Origin: Gilvimarinus sp. DA14 | GTDB lineage: Bacteria; Pseudomonadota; Gammaproteobacteria; Pseudomonadales; Cellvibrionaceae | Length of the DNA stretch: 64,000 nucleotides | NCBI RefSeq assembly: GCF_024204685.1 | Contig: NZ_CP100350.1 | Location: 1,550,001 to 1,614,000, forward strand | Direction of reading: 5' to 3' | In this document: positions 28,063 to 37,466 of the stretch, piece by piece | Layout of the letters: the number at the start of each line of letters is the position of its first letter | How positions within the stretch are numbered: position 1 is the first letter of the stretch | Notes under the pieces: model-generated | Databases searched by the model: none | What the model was told of the DNA's origin: nothing | Seen by the model: the letters and a program-made list of their open reading frames with translations, nothing else | Position numbers and translations under genes: made by a program

Positions 28063-28177
28063 GCCAAGGTCCCCCACATTTTAGCGCCCCTGTACGATAG
28101 CGCTAAAGATCGCCCAACAAGCACCTCTATCAAACAGAATTTAAGCACGCACAGGCAAAACACGGCCGCTCTCGTTT

Positions 28178-28447
28178 TTACTCGCCCTGATTAAAAAGGC
28201 CGTCCAACACCGAATCAATAAAACCGTCCGCAAAGGTGGCCGTCATTGACCGGCTGCCAATAGCAATGTCGCGTTCACGACGCAGACACTGGCTTACATA
28301 GCCATTATCGCTGGGTTCGCGAGTCATCATACAGCGCGTCGCGGGGTTGGTGCCGCTTTGCCACTGGGGCTGCGTCTGCTGCTGCGCACAAGCCCCGAGA
28401 CAGGCGCAAAACAGGGTAAAAATAATTACCGCTTTACTCGTGCTCAT
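28178..28447 (-). CDS. small putative lipoprotein
   Basis: 89-residue protein with an N-terminal hydrophobic stretch ending in a lipobox (LGAC, Cys19), followed by a Gln-rich linker and a short domain with two Cys residues (RCMM, SQCLRRER). I do not recognise a family. It is probably attached to the outer-membrane inner face. It is divergent from glpK and alone on its strand. The lipobox is the main evidence that it is a real gene. Confidence 0.6.
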   Translation of the reverse strand: MSTSKAVIIFTLFCACLGACAQQQTQPQWQSGTNPATRCMMTREPSDNGYVSQCLRRERDIAIGSRSMTATFADGFIDSVLDGLFNQGE

Positions 28448-28551
28448 CCCGAACTCCCTTTATCGCCGTATCGGCACCCGCTCACATTATTTGGTATTCA
28501 CTGTTTATACACTAAAATCATCCCAACCCCACAATGATAACGAGGTAAGAC

Positions 28552-30033
28552 TTGAGCAACGCAATTCTCGCCATTGATCAAGGCACCACCAGCAGCCGGG
28601 CTATTGTATTTTCGTGCGACGGGAAAATACTCGCCAGCGCCCAGCGTGAGTTTGCACAACACTTTCCCGCCGACGGCTGGGTGGAACACGACCCGTTGGC
28701 AATTTGGCAGGTTACCAGCCAGGTTTGCTGCGATGCCCTGGCACAACTGGAGTCAAACCAGGCGGTGGCAGGCATCGGCATTACCAACCAGCGTGAAACC
28801 ACCGTGGTGTGGGATAAGACCAGCGGCGAACCCATTTACCCCGCCATTGTCTGGCAAGACAGGCGCACCGCCGACAGCTGCCGTAAGCTGCGGGACAAAG
28901 GCCATGAAGACTTACTGCGTGAACGCACGGGCCTACTACTGGACCCCTACTTCTCTGCTACCAAGCTCGCCTGGATTTTGGATAAAGTGGAGGGCGCCCG
29001 CGAACGCGCGAGGCGCGGCGAACTGGCGTTTGGCACCATCGACAGCTGGTTGATTTGGAAATTTACCAACGGCCGCGTACACGCTACCGATGCCACCAAC
29101 GCCTGCCGCACCGCGCTGTTTAATATTCACCAACAGGCGTGGGACGATGAGCTACTCAAACTGTTTAATATTCCCGCCCAGATGCTACCCGAGGTACTCG
29201 ATTGCGCCGCCGACTTTGGCATGGCAACCGAAGGGCTGGAAGGCCGCCAACTGCCTATCGCAGGAGTCGCCGGCGACCAACACGCCGCCATGATCGGCCA
29301 GGCCTGTTTTAAACCGGGCATGATTAAAAGCACCTATGGCACAGGCTGTTTTGCTTTGATGCACACCGGTGATAAACCGCAAAATTCGGCCAACCGCCTG
29401 CTCACCACCCTGGCCTATCGTATCAACGGCAAGCCCCAATACGCGCTGGAGGGCTCCATTTTTATCGCCGGTGCCGCCGTGCAATGGCTGCGCGACAAGC
29501 TAGGAATTATTCAAGAGGCGGCACAAACCGAGGCTTTGGCAGCGAGCCTCGACGGTAACCAAGGGGTCTATTTAGTGCCAGCCTTCACGGGCCTGGGTGC
29601 CCCCCACTGGGAGCCGGATGCACGCGCGATTATTTGCGGCTTAACCCGCAACAGCGGCCGCGCCGAAATCGCCCGCGCCGCCTTAGAAGCGGTCTGCTAC
29701 CAAACTCACGACTTACTGTCCGCGATGGAAAAAGACGCCGGTCAAGCCAGCCACACTTTGCGGGTGGACGGTGGGATGATCGCCAATAATTGGCTGTTAC
29801 AGGCGCTGGCAGATATTACCAACACCCGCGTCGAGCGCCCCGACATTATTGAAACAACCGCCCTGGGGGCGGCGCAGCTGGCCGCGCTGCAATTGGGCAT
29901 TTTCAAGCACTTGGATGACGTGGCCGCCAACTGGACCCTGGAGAAAAGTGCCGACCCCGAAATTGACACCAAGGCCCGCCAAGCTATGCTCAAAGGCTGG
30001 CGCGCCGCCGTGCGCAAAAGCCTGACGGACTGA
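28552..30033 (+). CDS. glpK: glycerol kinase
   Basis: 493-residue FGGY-family kinase that phosphorylates glycerol to glycerol-3-phosphate. Motifs: [10 protein letters not shown] (phosphate loop), [13 protein letters not shown], the glycerol-binding [14 protein letters not shown] and the C-terminal [12 protein letters not shown]. The start is TTG, with GAGG six nt upstream. No glpF, glpD or glpR is adjacent, so it is a stand-alone unit with the downstream S41-like gene 34 bp away. Confidence 0.95.
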   Translation: MSNAILAIDQGTTSSRAIVFSCDGKILASAQREFAQHFPADGWVEHDPLAIWQVTSQVCCDALAQLESNQAVAGIGITNQRETTVVWDKTSGEPIYPAIVWQDRRTADSCRKLRDKGHEDLLRERTGLLLDPYFSATKLAWILDKVEGARERARRGELAFGTIDSWLIWKFTNGRVHATDATNACRTALFNIHQQAWDDELLKLFNIPAQMLPEVLDCAADFGMATEGLEGRQLPIAGVAGDQHAAMIGQACFKPGMIKSTYGTGCFALMHTGDKPQNSANRLLTTLAYRINGKPQYALEGSIFIAGAAVQWLRDKLGIIQEAAQTEALAASLDGNQGVYLVPAFTGLGAPHWEPDARAIICGLTRNSGRAEIARAALEAVCYQTHDLLSAMEKDAGQASHTLRVDGGMIANNWLLQALADITNTRVERPDIIETTALGAAQLAALQLGIFKHLDDVAANWTLEKSADPEIDTKARQAMLKGWRAAVRKSLTD

Positions 30034-30067
30034 CGCTATCACCCATCGCAAAGGATGCACAGATACT

Positions 30068-31138
30068 ATGGACACCGATCTCGCCGAAGCGCCCTTTTGT
30101 TTTAAGCTCGCCGCGCGCGAGCTCAACTACCTGGACCACTTTTTCCGCCTCAACGACGCCGGCGCCATCAGCCATTTACAACAGCGCGGCGAAGCCTGCT
30201 TTGAGCAGTCACTGCAGCGCACCATGGGCGCTCTGCGCGCGGCGGGCAGTTGGCGGGAATGCGCCGAGCTATACAGCGAACACCTGCAGCAGTACCGCCG
30301 CAACCATTTAGGCATTGAACCACTGCACGCCGAGCCGCCGCCAGAAAGTCACAATAATGAATGCAGATCTCTGGCACCGAGCTTTGAACAACTCTCGACC
30401 AGCTGCGTACTCTTACGGCTGCAAAGCTTTGAACCCCAGTATGCGCAACCACTGCAACAGCTGCTGGAGCAGCACCGCCACAGTTTGGAAGCCAGCCCCC
30501 ACTGGATTATCGATATGCGCCATAACGAAGGCGGCAGCGACTGGAGCTACGCCAGTTTGTTGCCCTGGCTGGTGCGCCGCGAGGTGGTAAGTATTGGCGT
30601 GCAGTGGCGCGCCACCCGCGCCAACATCGACGGCCTACAACGGCTGCTGGCAGAGATTAACGCCCACAGCGAGCCCCACAGTGCAGGTGACGCCGCCGAC
30701 TATATCGGCGAAGTCATCGCTGCCATGCAAGGCCAACCGGGCGGCGAGTTCGTCAGCACCTGGCCGGAGCCTTACAGCCTGAACCAAATCGAGAGTGAAG
30801 TACCTGGCCCCAGGCAGGTTGCTATATTAATTGGGCCCCACTGCTATAGCGCGGGCGAACAATTTTTACTGACCGTGCGGCAGAGTTTTAAGGTGAAACT
30901 GATTGGCCAACCCACTGCGGGCGCACTGGATTATTCAAACCTCGTGAGTCACACCCTGCCCGAGTCGGGCATGAAGCTCTGGTACGCCACATCCCGCAGC
31001 GCACGCCTGCCCCACTACCCGGTCGATAGCTGCGGCGTGCTGCCGGATATTTACTTACCTCTGAGCACGACTGAGGCTAAACACGATCAAATCTTGCGAG
31101 TACAGCGCTGGCTGGAGGGCGGATCTCTGGCGCTGTAA
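30068..31138 (+). CDS. S41-family (TSPc-domain) peptidase-like protein
   Basis: 356 residues, no signal peptide. Residues about 105-340 form a TSPc domain: WIIDMRHNEGG, the nucleophile-elbow-like HCYSAGEQF (Ser in about the middle), then LIGQPTAGALDYSN. There is no PDZ domain, and the PTAGA segment lacks the Lys of CtpA-type enzymes, so it is closer to the Tricorn-like or IRBP-like branch. The N-terminal 100 residues are helical. Substrate and role are unknown; pairing with glpK is not a known association. Confidence 0.7.
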   Translation: MDTDLAEAPFCFKLAARELNYLDHFFRLNDAGAISHLQQRGEACFEQSLQRTMGALRAAGSWRECAELYSEHLQQYRRNHLGIEPLHAEPPPESHNNECRSLAPSFEQLSTSCVLLRLQSFEPQYAQPLQQLLEQHRHSLEASPHWIIDMRHNEGGSDWSYASLLPWLVRREVVSIGVQWRATRANIDGLQRLLAEINAHSEPHSAGDAADYIGEVIAAMQGQPGGEFVSTWPEPYSLNQIESEVPGPRQVAILIGPHCYSAGEQFLLTVRQSFKVKLIGQPTAGALDYSNLVSHTLPESGMKLWYATSRSARLPHYPVDSCGVLPDIYLPLSTTEAKHDQILRVQRWLEGGSLAL

Positions 31139-31151
31139 AACAGCCGGGCAC

Positions 31152-31186
31152 AAAAAACGCGCAACGATGACATCGCTGCGCTTTTA
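31152..31186. terminator. bidirectional terminator
   Basis: Stem GCGCA-x-CGAT / ATCG-x-TGCGC with a GAC loop and one mismatch, followed by TTTT on the plus strand and GTTTTTT on the minus strand. It serves the convergent S41-like gene and TBDR. Confidence 0.8.
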
Positions 31187-31199
31187 CCGGGATGCGTGC

Positions 31200-33185
31200 T
31201 TAGAAGCGCAGCGCCATACTCAGGCGAATATCCTGTCCAGGCGCTGGATAGCCTTTAATACCGGTGTAGCCTTCCAGGTGGGTAAAGTCTTCCACACTGC
31301 CGTGGTCTAAGTACTCTTCATCAAACACGTTTTTCACCGTCAGGGTGACGCTGAAACCGCGCAGACCGCTCGGCTCCCAATGTGCGTAGACATCGTGAAC
31401 GTTATAGCCAGGCTTGCTGATCAACGCATCGGCCGACTCCACGTAAATATCATCCAGATCCTGCACCAGAGTCATAATCCAGCCAACATCAATGCTGGAG
31501 CTTACCTGGTAGGAAGTGTCCATGGTCAAAGTATTACCGGTAGAGGTACCCAGGTAGCCATAGGAGTAGCGAGTCAGGGCTTCGCCGTCCAGCTCTACAT
31601 CGGTATCCACATAGGTCCACTTGGAGAACAAACGCTCGCCGTTATAAGTGGCACCCAAGGAGTAACCGTTGGTTTCCAATTCGCCCAAGTTTTCGTAGTG
31701 GCGTGACCAGGGCACAGCGTTGCCGATGGCGTCTTCAATAGTGGTGTCGTGGTAACCGGCACTCAGCAAAAACGCGCCCAGGGTGTAGTCCAGCCCCAGC
31801 TCAAAGTTTTTCGCCCGCTCGGCTTTTAAGTCCGGGTCATTGGTGGTGCCAAACAGCTTAAAGCCGTCGTTGGTTTCCACCCCGCGTAGGGCTTCGGCGT
31901 AGCCACCGCTAAAGGTCAAATCACGGGTAATGTCGTAGGCAAAACCGACGTTGGGGCTAAAGCCGTCCGAGGTAAACTCGTTGTTTTCTTTATCCACCGC
32001 GTTAAAGTCATCCCAGCGAGTGCCAAAGGTCAGCAGCAAGGCGTCGGTGGCCTGGAAGTGATCCTGGACAAAAAAGCCCAGCACGTCGCTGGTTTCGGTG
32101 TACACATTGCCGCCCACGGCGCGCTCACCAGCGGTCACCTCGTCGTCGCGATAGTCCGAACCGTAGACAATTTTATGGTCGCCCACCTGGCTGGTGTTAC
32201 TGAGCAAAAAGCCCTGAGTATCCACGGCGCTGGTGTAGTCATCCCAAGGGCGGTAGATTTCAAAGTCGGTGTTATACAGGCTCACATCCAACAACAGCCA
32301 ATCGCTGTTGGGCTTGTCCCACGAGTAGTTTACGGTGGTGGTCTTGCGGTCGAACTCTAAATCGCGCAGTGGGTTACGCGGCCCTTCACCCCATTCCGGA
32401 CGGGTCAATTTCTCGCCTTCTTCGGTCAGGTTTTCGTAGCTTACGCTGGCTTTATGGCCACCGCCAAAATCGCCCACCAGTTTTACAAAACCTAAATCCT
32501 GATCCGAGTTAGTGCCCGGCAGTTCGTTACCATTCGGGTCTTCCATATCATCCTGATCGGAGGTGACATAGCTGGCCATCGCACTAAAAGTATCGCCCAG
32601 GCGGCCAAACAAAGTGCCACTGCCCTTGTAACCTTCGGTATTAGAGAAGTAACCAGCTTTAAGGATACCGCCAAAGTTGCGGTTGCCCAGTAAATCTTCC
32701 GGGTCTTTGGTTTCAAATTTAATTGCACCGCCCAGCGCGCCAGGGCCACTGGTGGCATCGCCGGCCCCCACTTGCACATGAACCTGTTTAAGCAGCTCCG
32801 GTTCAACTGAAATACGGCCGGTGTGGTGATAGGTCACGCCAGATTGGGTGGCGCCATCAACGGAGATATTCAGGGTGTCTTCACCCAGGTTGCGCACATA
32901 GATTTTTTGCGCCGCCCCTACCGAGCCGCCTACCAGCACTGTAGGAACACCCGCGAAAATATCATCCAGATCATTGGCCTGTTTACGATCCAGGTCCGCC
33001 GACGTCAGCAAGCTGTCTACGGGCTCACCAATCACCACCAACTCTTCGATTTCTTTGGGGTTCTTGTTCCGCTCTTTCTCGTCTACGGCATTGGCCTCGG
33101 ATTGCGCTAGGGAGAAATTTGGCGCCAGAGCGATGGCGAGAGCCAGAGGGCTGAGCTTGGTCAGGGAATTAAACGGACGTTGCAT
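31200..33185 (-). CDS. TonB-dependent receptor, probable ferric-siderophore receptor
   Basis: 661-residue outer-membrane receptor of siderophore-receptor size. Signal peptide 1-27 (cleavage near SLA-QS), plug with EELVVIGE, YVRNLGEDTLNISVDG and SGPGALGGAIKFETKD, then the barrel with the NDPDLKAERAKNFELG segment and final Phe (SMALRF). A Fur-box-like site precedes it, and it is divergent from the regulator of the petrobactin-type operon. It is the best candidate for the receptor of that siderophore; a haem or other iron ligand cannot be excluded. Confidence 0.85.
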   Translation of the reverse strand: MQRPFNSLTKLSPLALAIALAPNFSLAQSEANAVDEKERNKNPKEIEELVVIGEPVDSLLTSADLDRKQANDLDDIFAGVPTVLVGGSVGAAQKIYVRNLGEDTLNISVDGATQSGVTYHHTGRISVEPELLKQVHVQVGAGDATSGPGALGGAIKFETKDPEDLLGNRNFGGILKAGYFSNTEGYKGSGTLFGRLGDTFSAMASYVTSDQDDMEDPNGNELPGTNSDQDLGFVKLVGDFGGGHKASVSYENLTEEGEKLTRPEWGEGPRNPLRDLEFDRKTTTVNYSWDKPNSDWLLLDVSLYNTDFEIYRPWDDYTSAVDTQGFLLSNTSQVGDHKIVYGSDYRDDEVTAGERAVGGNVYTETSDVLGFFVQDHFQATDALLLTFGTRWDDFNAVDKENNEFTSDGFSPNVGFAYDITRDLTFSGGYAEALRGVETNDGFKLFGTTNDPDLKAERAKNFELGLDYTLGAFLLSAGYHDTTIEDAIGNAVPWSRHYENLGELETNGYSLGATYNGERLFSKWTYVDTDVELDGEALTRYSYGYLGTSTGNTLTMDTSYQVSSSIDVGWIMTLVQDLDDIYVESADALISKPGYNVHDVYAHWEPSGLRGFSVTLTVKNVFDEEYLDHGSVEDFTHLEGYTGIKGYPAPGQDIRLSMALRF

Positions 33186-33219
33186 GGAGATCGCTTCCTT
33201 CTATTCTCTAAGTTCTAAA

Positions 33220-33234
33220 AAAGAAGCATTATCA
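33220..33234. promoter_or_regulatory. Fur-box-like site upstream of the iron TBDR
   Basis: AAAGAAG-C-ATTATCA matches the 7-1-7 Fur consensus TGATAAT-N-ATTATCA at 10 of 14 positions, 35 bp upstream of the TBDR start. The flanking ATTACCATC adds a further hexamer-like repeat. Confidence 0.6.
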
Positions 33235-33342
33235 TTACCATCTTAACCAGAGTAAACACTTGTTACAGTTGTTACAAAAATATCAGGAGCTTGTGGCAAT
33301 TTTTCCGCAAAGAAAAAAAGTGTAAAAAATAGTGATTGCAGA

Positions 33343-33363
33343 AGATAATGATAATGAGTATCG
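33343..33363. promoter_or_regulatory. double Fur box upstream of the regulator/MATE genes
   Basis: Two overlapping 7-1-7 sites offset by six bp within AGATAATGATAATGAGTATCG: the first matches at 11 of 14 and the second at 12 of 14 consensus positions. It ends about 60 bp before the regulator start and explains why the more upstream in-frame start at 33332 is unlikely. Confidence 0.82.
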
Positions 33364-33421
33364 TTTATTTCTGTTTGCCACTGAGCAGACGCAAACGCTG
33401 ACAGGTAACTTGGAACTGAGC

Positions 33422-34132
33422 ATGTCTAGCAACGATTTACCGATCCAGGCTCTCTGGCTCGGCGAAACAACCAGCGTCTTTAAGGACCTTAACTGCAATT
33501 TTATCCGAGCGGGCTGGCGGGTGTCCTTTAGTGACCATGTCTGCAGTGCAGGCCAGCTGCCATTACTGCAAGGCACGAGCCTAGTGTTTTGCCAGGTAGG
33601 TGAGCAGCTACCCGAAACTTGGCCGTCGCTGCAGCGCCAATGTCAGGCGAAGCACTGCCCAATTATCGTGCTGGCAGCTGACCGGGAGCTATGCGTACAC
33701 GCCTTACGCCAAGGGGCGGACGACTTTCTCACCACCCCAATCAACCCGGATGAGCTTATGCTGCGCAGCCAGTCGTTGATCAGGCGCCTGTGGCAGCATC
33801 CGCCGGTAGGCAAAACGCGAACCCTTGCTCTGGGCCCGCTGCAACTGGATACCCAAGCGCGCTCAGCGTTCTACAACCAGCGCCCTATCACTCTTACCGC
33901 GATTCAATTCAAACTGCTGTTTTGCCTCGCCGAGCAGCACAACACCCTGCTGCGCAAAGCCGACCTACACCGGCGGGTACTGAACAAACCCTATTGCCAG
34001 CACGATCGCAGTATCGATATGCACTTAAGCCGGGTTAGAAAAAAGCTGATCGCACTCGGTATGCCCACTGACGCCATCCAAACCGTGCGCGGTTACGGCT
34101 ATCAGCTCTCTATGCAAGCCGCCTGCGAATAA
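33422..34132 (+). CDS. OmpR-like DNA-binding regulator with degenerate receiver
   Basis: 236 residues. The C-terminal half (about 140-230) is a clear OmpR/PhoB winged helix (LTAIQFKLLFCLAEQ, DRSIDMHLSRVRKKL, VRGYGYQL). The N-terminal half has a receiver-like layout, but the phosphoacceptor strand reads SLVFCQVGEQLP with no Asp at the expected place, and the conserved Lys of the GADDxxxKP motif is Thr (GADDFLTTPIN). It is therefore probably not controlled by phosphorylation. The ATG at 33422 has GGAA six nt upstream. It lies behind a double Fur box at the head of the siderophore locus and probably regulates it. No histidine kinase is nearby. Confidence 0.82.
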   Translation: MSSNDLPIQALWLGETTSVFKDLNCNFIRAGWRVSFSDHVCSAGQLPLLQGTSLVFCQVGEQLPETWPSLQRQCQAKHCPIIVLAADRELCVHALRQGADDFLTTPINPDELMLRSQSLIRRLWQHPPVGKTRTLALGPLQLDTQARSAFYNQRPITLTAIQFKLLFCLAEQHNTLLRKADLHRRVLNKPYCQHDRSIDMHLSRVRKKLIALGMPTDAIQTVRGYGYQLSMQAACE

Positions 34133-34179
34133 CCTTTCCCTCAACCCTGCCAGTATTGAACACCATCAAGTGAGCATCT

Positions 34180-35538
34180 ATGAGCGCCACCCACAGCGAC
34201 TATAACCCGGCCACCGACGGTCCCAGCATCAAAGTCTTTTTTCGTTATGTGGGCTCCTCGGTAGCCGGATTACTGGCGCTAACCGGAGCCGCGCTGGTTG
34301 ATGGAATCATGGTCGGGAAATGGCTGGGGGCGGATGCCCTGGCCGCTGTTAACCTGTTAATTCCGCTGTGGACCCTGCTGTTCGGCCTGGTACTTATGCT
34401 CGCCATTGGCGGCAGCGTCGCCGCCAGCCGCTTTCTCGGGGCGCGTAAATACAACGCGGCCAATATAATTTTTAGCGGCTGTCTGTGCAGCGCGGGTATT
34501 GGCGCTGCAGTACTTGCCAGCGCAGCCTGGCTTTTTGATCGCCAGCTATTGGCTCTACTGGCCGTGCCCGAGACGCTGCTGGTTTACGCCAAGCCTTACT
34601 TGCACATAGTGCTGCTGGGGCTTATTCCGCAGTACCTGGCGGTGGTGCTGTATTACTTTTTGCGAGTCGCCGGGCAGCCCAGCCGCGCCAGTCGAGCACT
34701 GGTGTTGGGTGCACTGGTCAACATTGCGCTGGATGTTGTGCTGCTGGCGGGCTTGCAGTGGGATATTCGCGCCGCCGCCCTGGCCACCACCGCCGCGCAA
34801 ATTACCCAGTGTGTGTTATTGCTGCACACTTACCGTCGCAGTCAGCGTTTGCGCTGGCAGCCAAAATGGCTGGCACTGGGGCAAATGCTCAAACTGTGCG
34901 GCAACGGTTTGTCGGAATTCGTCAATGAAGTCTCCGCCGGTATCGTCCTGCTGGCAGTGCACTGGATTCTCAGCCGCGATTACGGTGTAGCCGCCATTGC
35001 CGGATTTGCAGTAACCAACTACACCTTACTGCTGAACATTATGTTGGCCTGCGCCATAGCGGAGGTAGTGCATGTGCTGGTTAGTCAGAATCGCGGCGCC
35101 GGACACTGGCACAGAGTCAATCGCTTTTGGCAATTGGGGATGGGATTAGCCGCCGCCAGCGGCGGCCTGCTTTGGCTTTTGGCGATGTTCAGTAAGGGGT
35201 TTCTGGGCACTTGGTTTTTCCAGCAAGCCAGCCCCCAGGCTGCTTTTTACACCCAGCAGTTTCTCACCGTTATCGCCCCGGTGTTTTTTCTCACCGGCAT
35301 CAACCTGGTGATGTCGGCCTGGTTTACCGGTCTGCAAATGCCCCGGCTTTCGGCGCTGCTAGCGCTTTCGCGCAGCCTTATTTTGCCGCTGGTGTTTATC
35401 TTGGTGTTGCGTCTGCTGCCGCAAAACCCGTTATTTTTATGGGCGCTACCTCTGGCGGAGCTACTGACCTTCGTGTTGGCAATCAGCTTAAAGCAGCAAT
35501 ATTCTGCCCATAAAGTTGAACTTATCGTCACAAGATGA
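34180..35538 (+). CDS. MATE-family efflux protein
   Basis: 452-residue inner-membrane protein with 12 hydrophobic helices in two MatE repeats (about 15-220 and 240-440; DGIMVGKWLGADALAAVNL in the first). It is 47 bp after the Fur-linked regulator and upstream of the siderophore biosynthetic operon, so export of the new siderophore across the inner membrane is the likely job. In Bacillus petrobactin export uses a different, RND-type protein, so the assignment is from context only. Confidence 0.85.
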   Translation: MSATHSDYNPATDGPSIKVFFRYVGSSVAGLLALTGAALVDGIMVGKWLGADALAAVNLLIPLWTLLFGLVLMLAIGGSVAASRFLGARKYNAANIIFSGCLCSAGIGAAVLASAAWLFDRQLLALLAVPETLLVYAKPYLHIVLLGLIPQYLAVVLYYFLRVAGQPSRASRALVLGALVNIALDVVLLAGLQWDIRAAALATTAAQITQCVLLLHTYRRSQRLRWQPKWLALGQMLKLCGNGLSEFVNEVSAGIVLLAVHWILSRDYGVAAIAGFAVTNYTLLLNIMLACAIAEVVHVLVSQNRGAGHWHRVNRFWQLGMGLAAASGGLLWLLAMFSKGFLGTWFFQQASPQAAFYTQQFLTVIAPVFFLTGINLVMSAWFTGLQMPRLSALLALSRSLILPLVFILVLRLLPQNPLFLWALPLAELLTFVLAISLKQQYSAHKVELIVTR

Positions 35539-35580
35539 CAAAAACGACAAATTTGTAACAATCGTAAAACTTAATGAAAC

Positions 35581-35601
35581 TGAGACATATTCTCATATAA
35601 T
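35581..35601 (+). promoter_or_regulatory. Fur box and -10 element of the asb operon
   Basis: The palindrome TGAGACA-T-ATTCTCA (35581-35595) matches the 7-1-7 Fur consensus at 11 of 14 positions and is followed at once by TATAAT (35596-35601). The -35 would be TTAATG or nearby. Fur-Fe bound here would cover the promoter. It lies 42 bp before asbA. Confidence 0.72.
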
Positions 35602-35642
35602 CGGTCGCACACTTTCCTCATCACGGAGTTGCGAGGATACCC

Positions 35643-37466
35643 ATGGCCGATTCTCCACGTCAGCTGGCTGAGCACAAAAGTTTCCAGGCATTTATTAATT
35701 GCTACCTGCGCGAGATAGATTCGGGGGTCTGGTTAAGCGGCTCCGAGTTTGGACACTGCCACTGGTTAAACGCTGCCGCCTCTGACAATCCCTGGCTGGT
35801 GCAACTGCCTCTGGCGCAGCAAAACCTTACCTTGTGGCTCTCGGTCAGTTATCGCTCGCAAGTGGGTTGTCACCATATCGATAGCGTTTACGCCCAGCAC
35901 AATATTGCCATTTTAGGCAGCTCGCCCCACGCGGAAAATTTCTGGAGCGCGACTTTGCTGCTCATTAAAGAGCTGTTTCACGAGCGCGGCAACGGCACCA
36001 ACCCCACATTAAAACAGCGGCAACTGGAGCTGACCCATCGCCTGACCGACAGTTTGCAAAACACTGTGCGCTACCTGGAAGCACGCTGGCAGCAACCCTA
36101 CACCCTGCCGGATAATTTTCTCGCCTCTGAACAGAGCTTATTGCTGGGGCACTGGCTGCACCCCACCCCCAAAAGCCGCCAGGGTATCCACGAGTGGCAA
36201 CATAAAATCGTCACGCCAGAGATGCAGGGCGAGTTGCAGCTGCATTACTTTGCCGCAGCAAAAGAATTAATTGAGCAGGACTCTCTACTCCCGCAGAGCG
36301 CCGCTGAACTGATTGCTGCGGATTTACACCCAGCCCCGCCATTGCACGGCGATGAACAACTACTGCCGGTACACCCGCTGCAAGCTCAGTGGTTGCTAAG
36401 CCGCGAGCCGGTACAGCAGTTAATGCAACAGCAGAAATTGCGCTATCTGGGGCCGCTGGGGCCAAAGTTTGCGGCCACATCATCGGTGCGCACTCTGTAC
36501 CGCCGTGAGGCGCGCTGGATGTACAAAGTCTCGGTGCCAATAAAAATCACCAATTCACTGCGCCAGAACAAACGCCACGAGTTAGATGCCGGGCTACTGA
36601 TGGCGGAGCTTGTCCAGGCCACCGGTTTTTGCCATTACGCCAGTCCGTTTCAACTTTTATTTGACCCGGCGTACATCACCCTGCGCGGAACCGGCGAATC
36701 TGAAACCGGCTTTGAAACCATTTTGCGCGATAATATTTTTACGCCCGAGCGCGATGCTAACGTCTATTGTCTGGGCGCGCTGTTACAAGACACCTGGCAC
36801 CCGCAACAAGAGTCTTCGCTGCTAGGCAGCATTATTAAAACTCAGGCGAAGCGAGAAAAACGCTCGGCACACGCCCTCGCGCTGGACTGGTTTGACGCCT
36901 ATTGGCACTGCGCCATCGAGCCGTGCATTGTGCTGTTTGATCGCTTTGGCATCGCCCTGGAAGCGCACCAGCAAAACAGTTTACTGCGCCTGCACAACGG
37001 CTACCCCGACACCTACTACTATCGCGACAACCAGGGCTATTATTTGGAGCGCCGCCTGCAATCCACGCTGCAGCAACTTCAGCCCAAGCTCAAAGCCGAC
37101 AGCGATTTGTTTTACGACACCGAGAGCATTCTCGATCGCTTTGGCTATTACCTGCTGGTCAATCAAGTATTTGCCCTTATTTACCGCCTGGGGGCCGATG
37201 AGCTAGTAAAAGAGACTCAACTGCTAGCGCTAATGCGCACCAAGCTGCGCCGACTGCAAGCGCGCATGCAAGGGAGCGGCGCCGAGCTTTTACAGCGCTG
37301 GCTTACCGAACCACACATTGCCGCTAAGGCCAACCTACTCACTCGGGTTCACGACATTGACGAGCTGGAAGCGGAGTTGGAACTCGCCGCCTACACGAAA
37401 ATTGGCAATCCTTTGTGTGAACCCGAGCCGGTGACAGAACGCAGCCGCGAGGCCGCCTATGTCTAG
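35643..37466 (+). CDS. asbA: NIS siderophore synthetase, AsbA-like
   Basis: 607-residue IucA/IucC-family ATP-dependent amide synthetase. Visible family motifs: LPVHPLQAQ, the ATP-binding TSSVRTLYRR, KVSVPIKITNSLR, and FGIALEAHQQNSLLRLHNGYP in the C-terminal FhuF-like part. With AsbB it would join citrate to a polyamine. The gene order asbA-asbB-asbC-asbD-asbE-asbF is that of the petrobactin cluster of Bacillus and Marinobacter, where AsbA couples spermidine to citrate. First gene of the operon. The exact polyamine is inferred. Confidence 0.85.
   Translation: MADSPRQLAEHKSFQAFINCYLREIDSGVWLSGSEFGHCHWLNAAASDNPWLVQLPLAQQNLTLWLSVSYRSQVGCHHIDSVYAQHNIAILGSSPHAENFWSATLLLIKELFHERGNGTNPTLKQRQLELTHRLTDSLQNTVRYLEARWQQPYTLPDNFLASEQSLLLGHWLHPTPKSRQGIHEWQHKIVTPEMQGELQLHYFAAAKELIEQDSLLPQSAAELIAADLHPAPPLHGDEQLLPVHPLQAQWLLSREPVQQLMQQQKLRYLGPLGPKFAATSSVRTLYRREARWMYKVSVPIKITNSLRQNKRHELDAGLLMAELVQATGFCHYASPFQLLFDPAYITLRGTGESETGFETILRDNIFTPERDANVYCLGALLQDTWHPQQESSLLGSIIKTQAKREKRSAHALALDWFDAYWHCAIEPCIVLFDRFGIALEAHQQNSLLRLHNGYPDTYYYRDNQGYYLERRLQSTLQQLQPKLKADSDLFYDTESILDRFGYYLLVNQVFALIYRLGADELVKETQLLALMRTKLRRLQARMQGSGAELLQRWLTEPHIAAKANLLTRVHDIDELEAELELAAYTKIGNPLCEPEPVTERSREAAYV

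Noticed and set aside
28081-28106. Inverted repeat TTAGCGC / GCGCTAA after the symporter gene
   Set aside because: Short stem with a 12-nt loop and no U-tract; a much better terminator lies 20-50 bp before it.
33332-33421. Upstream extension of the OmpR-like regulator by 30 residues
   Set aside because: It would begin inside the Fur box and promoter region, has no ribosome-binding site, and the extra residues do not fit a receiver N-terminus.
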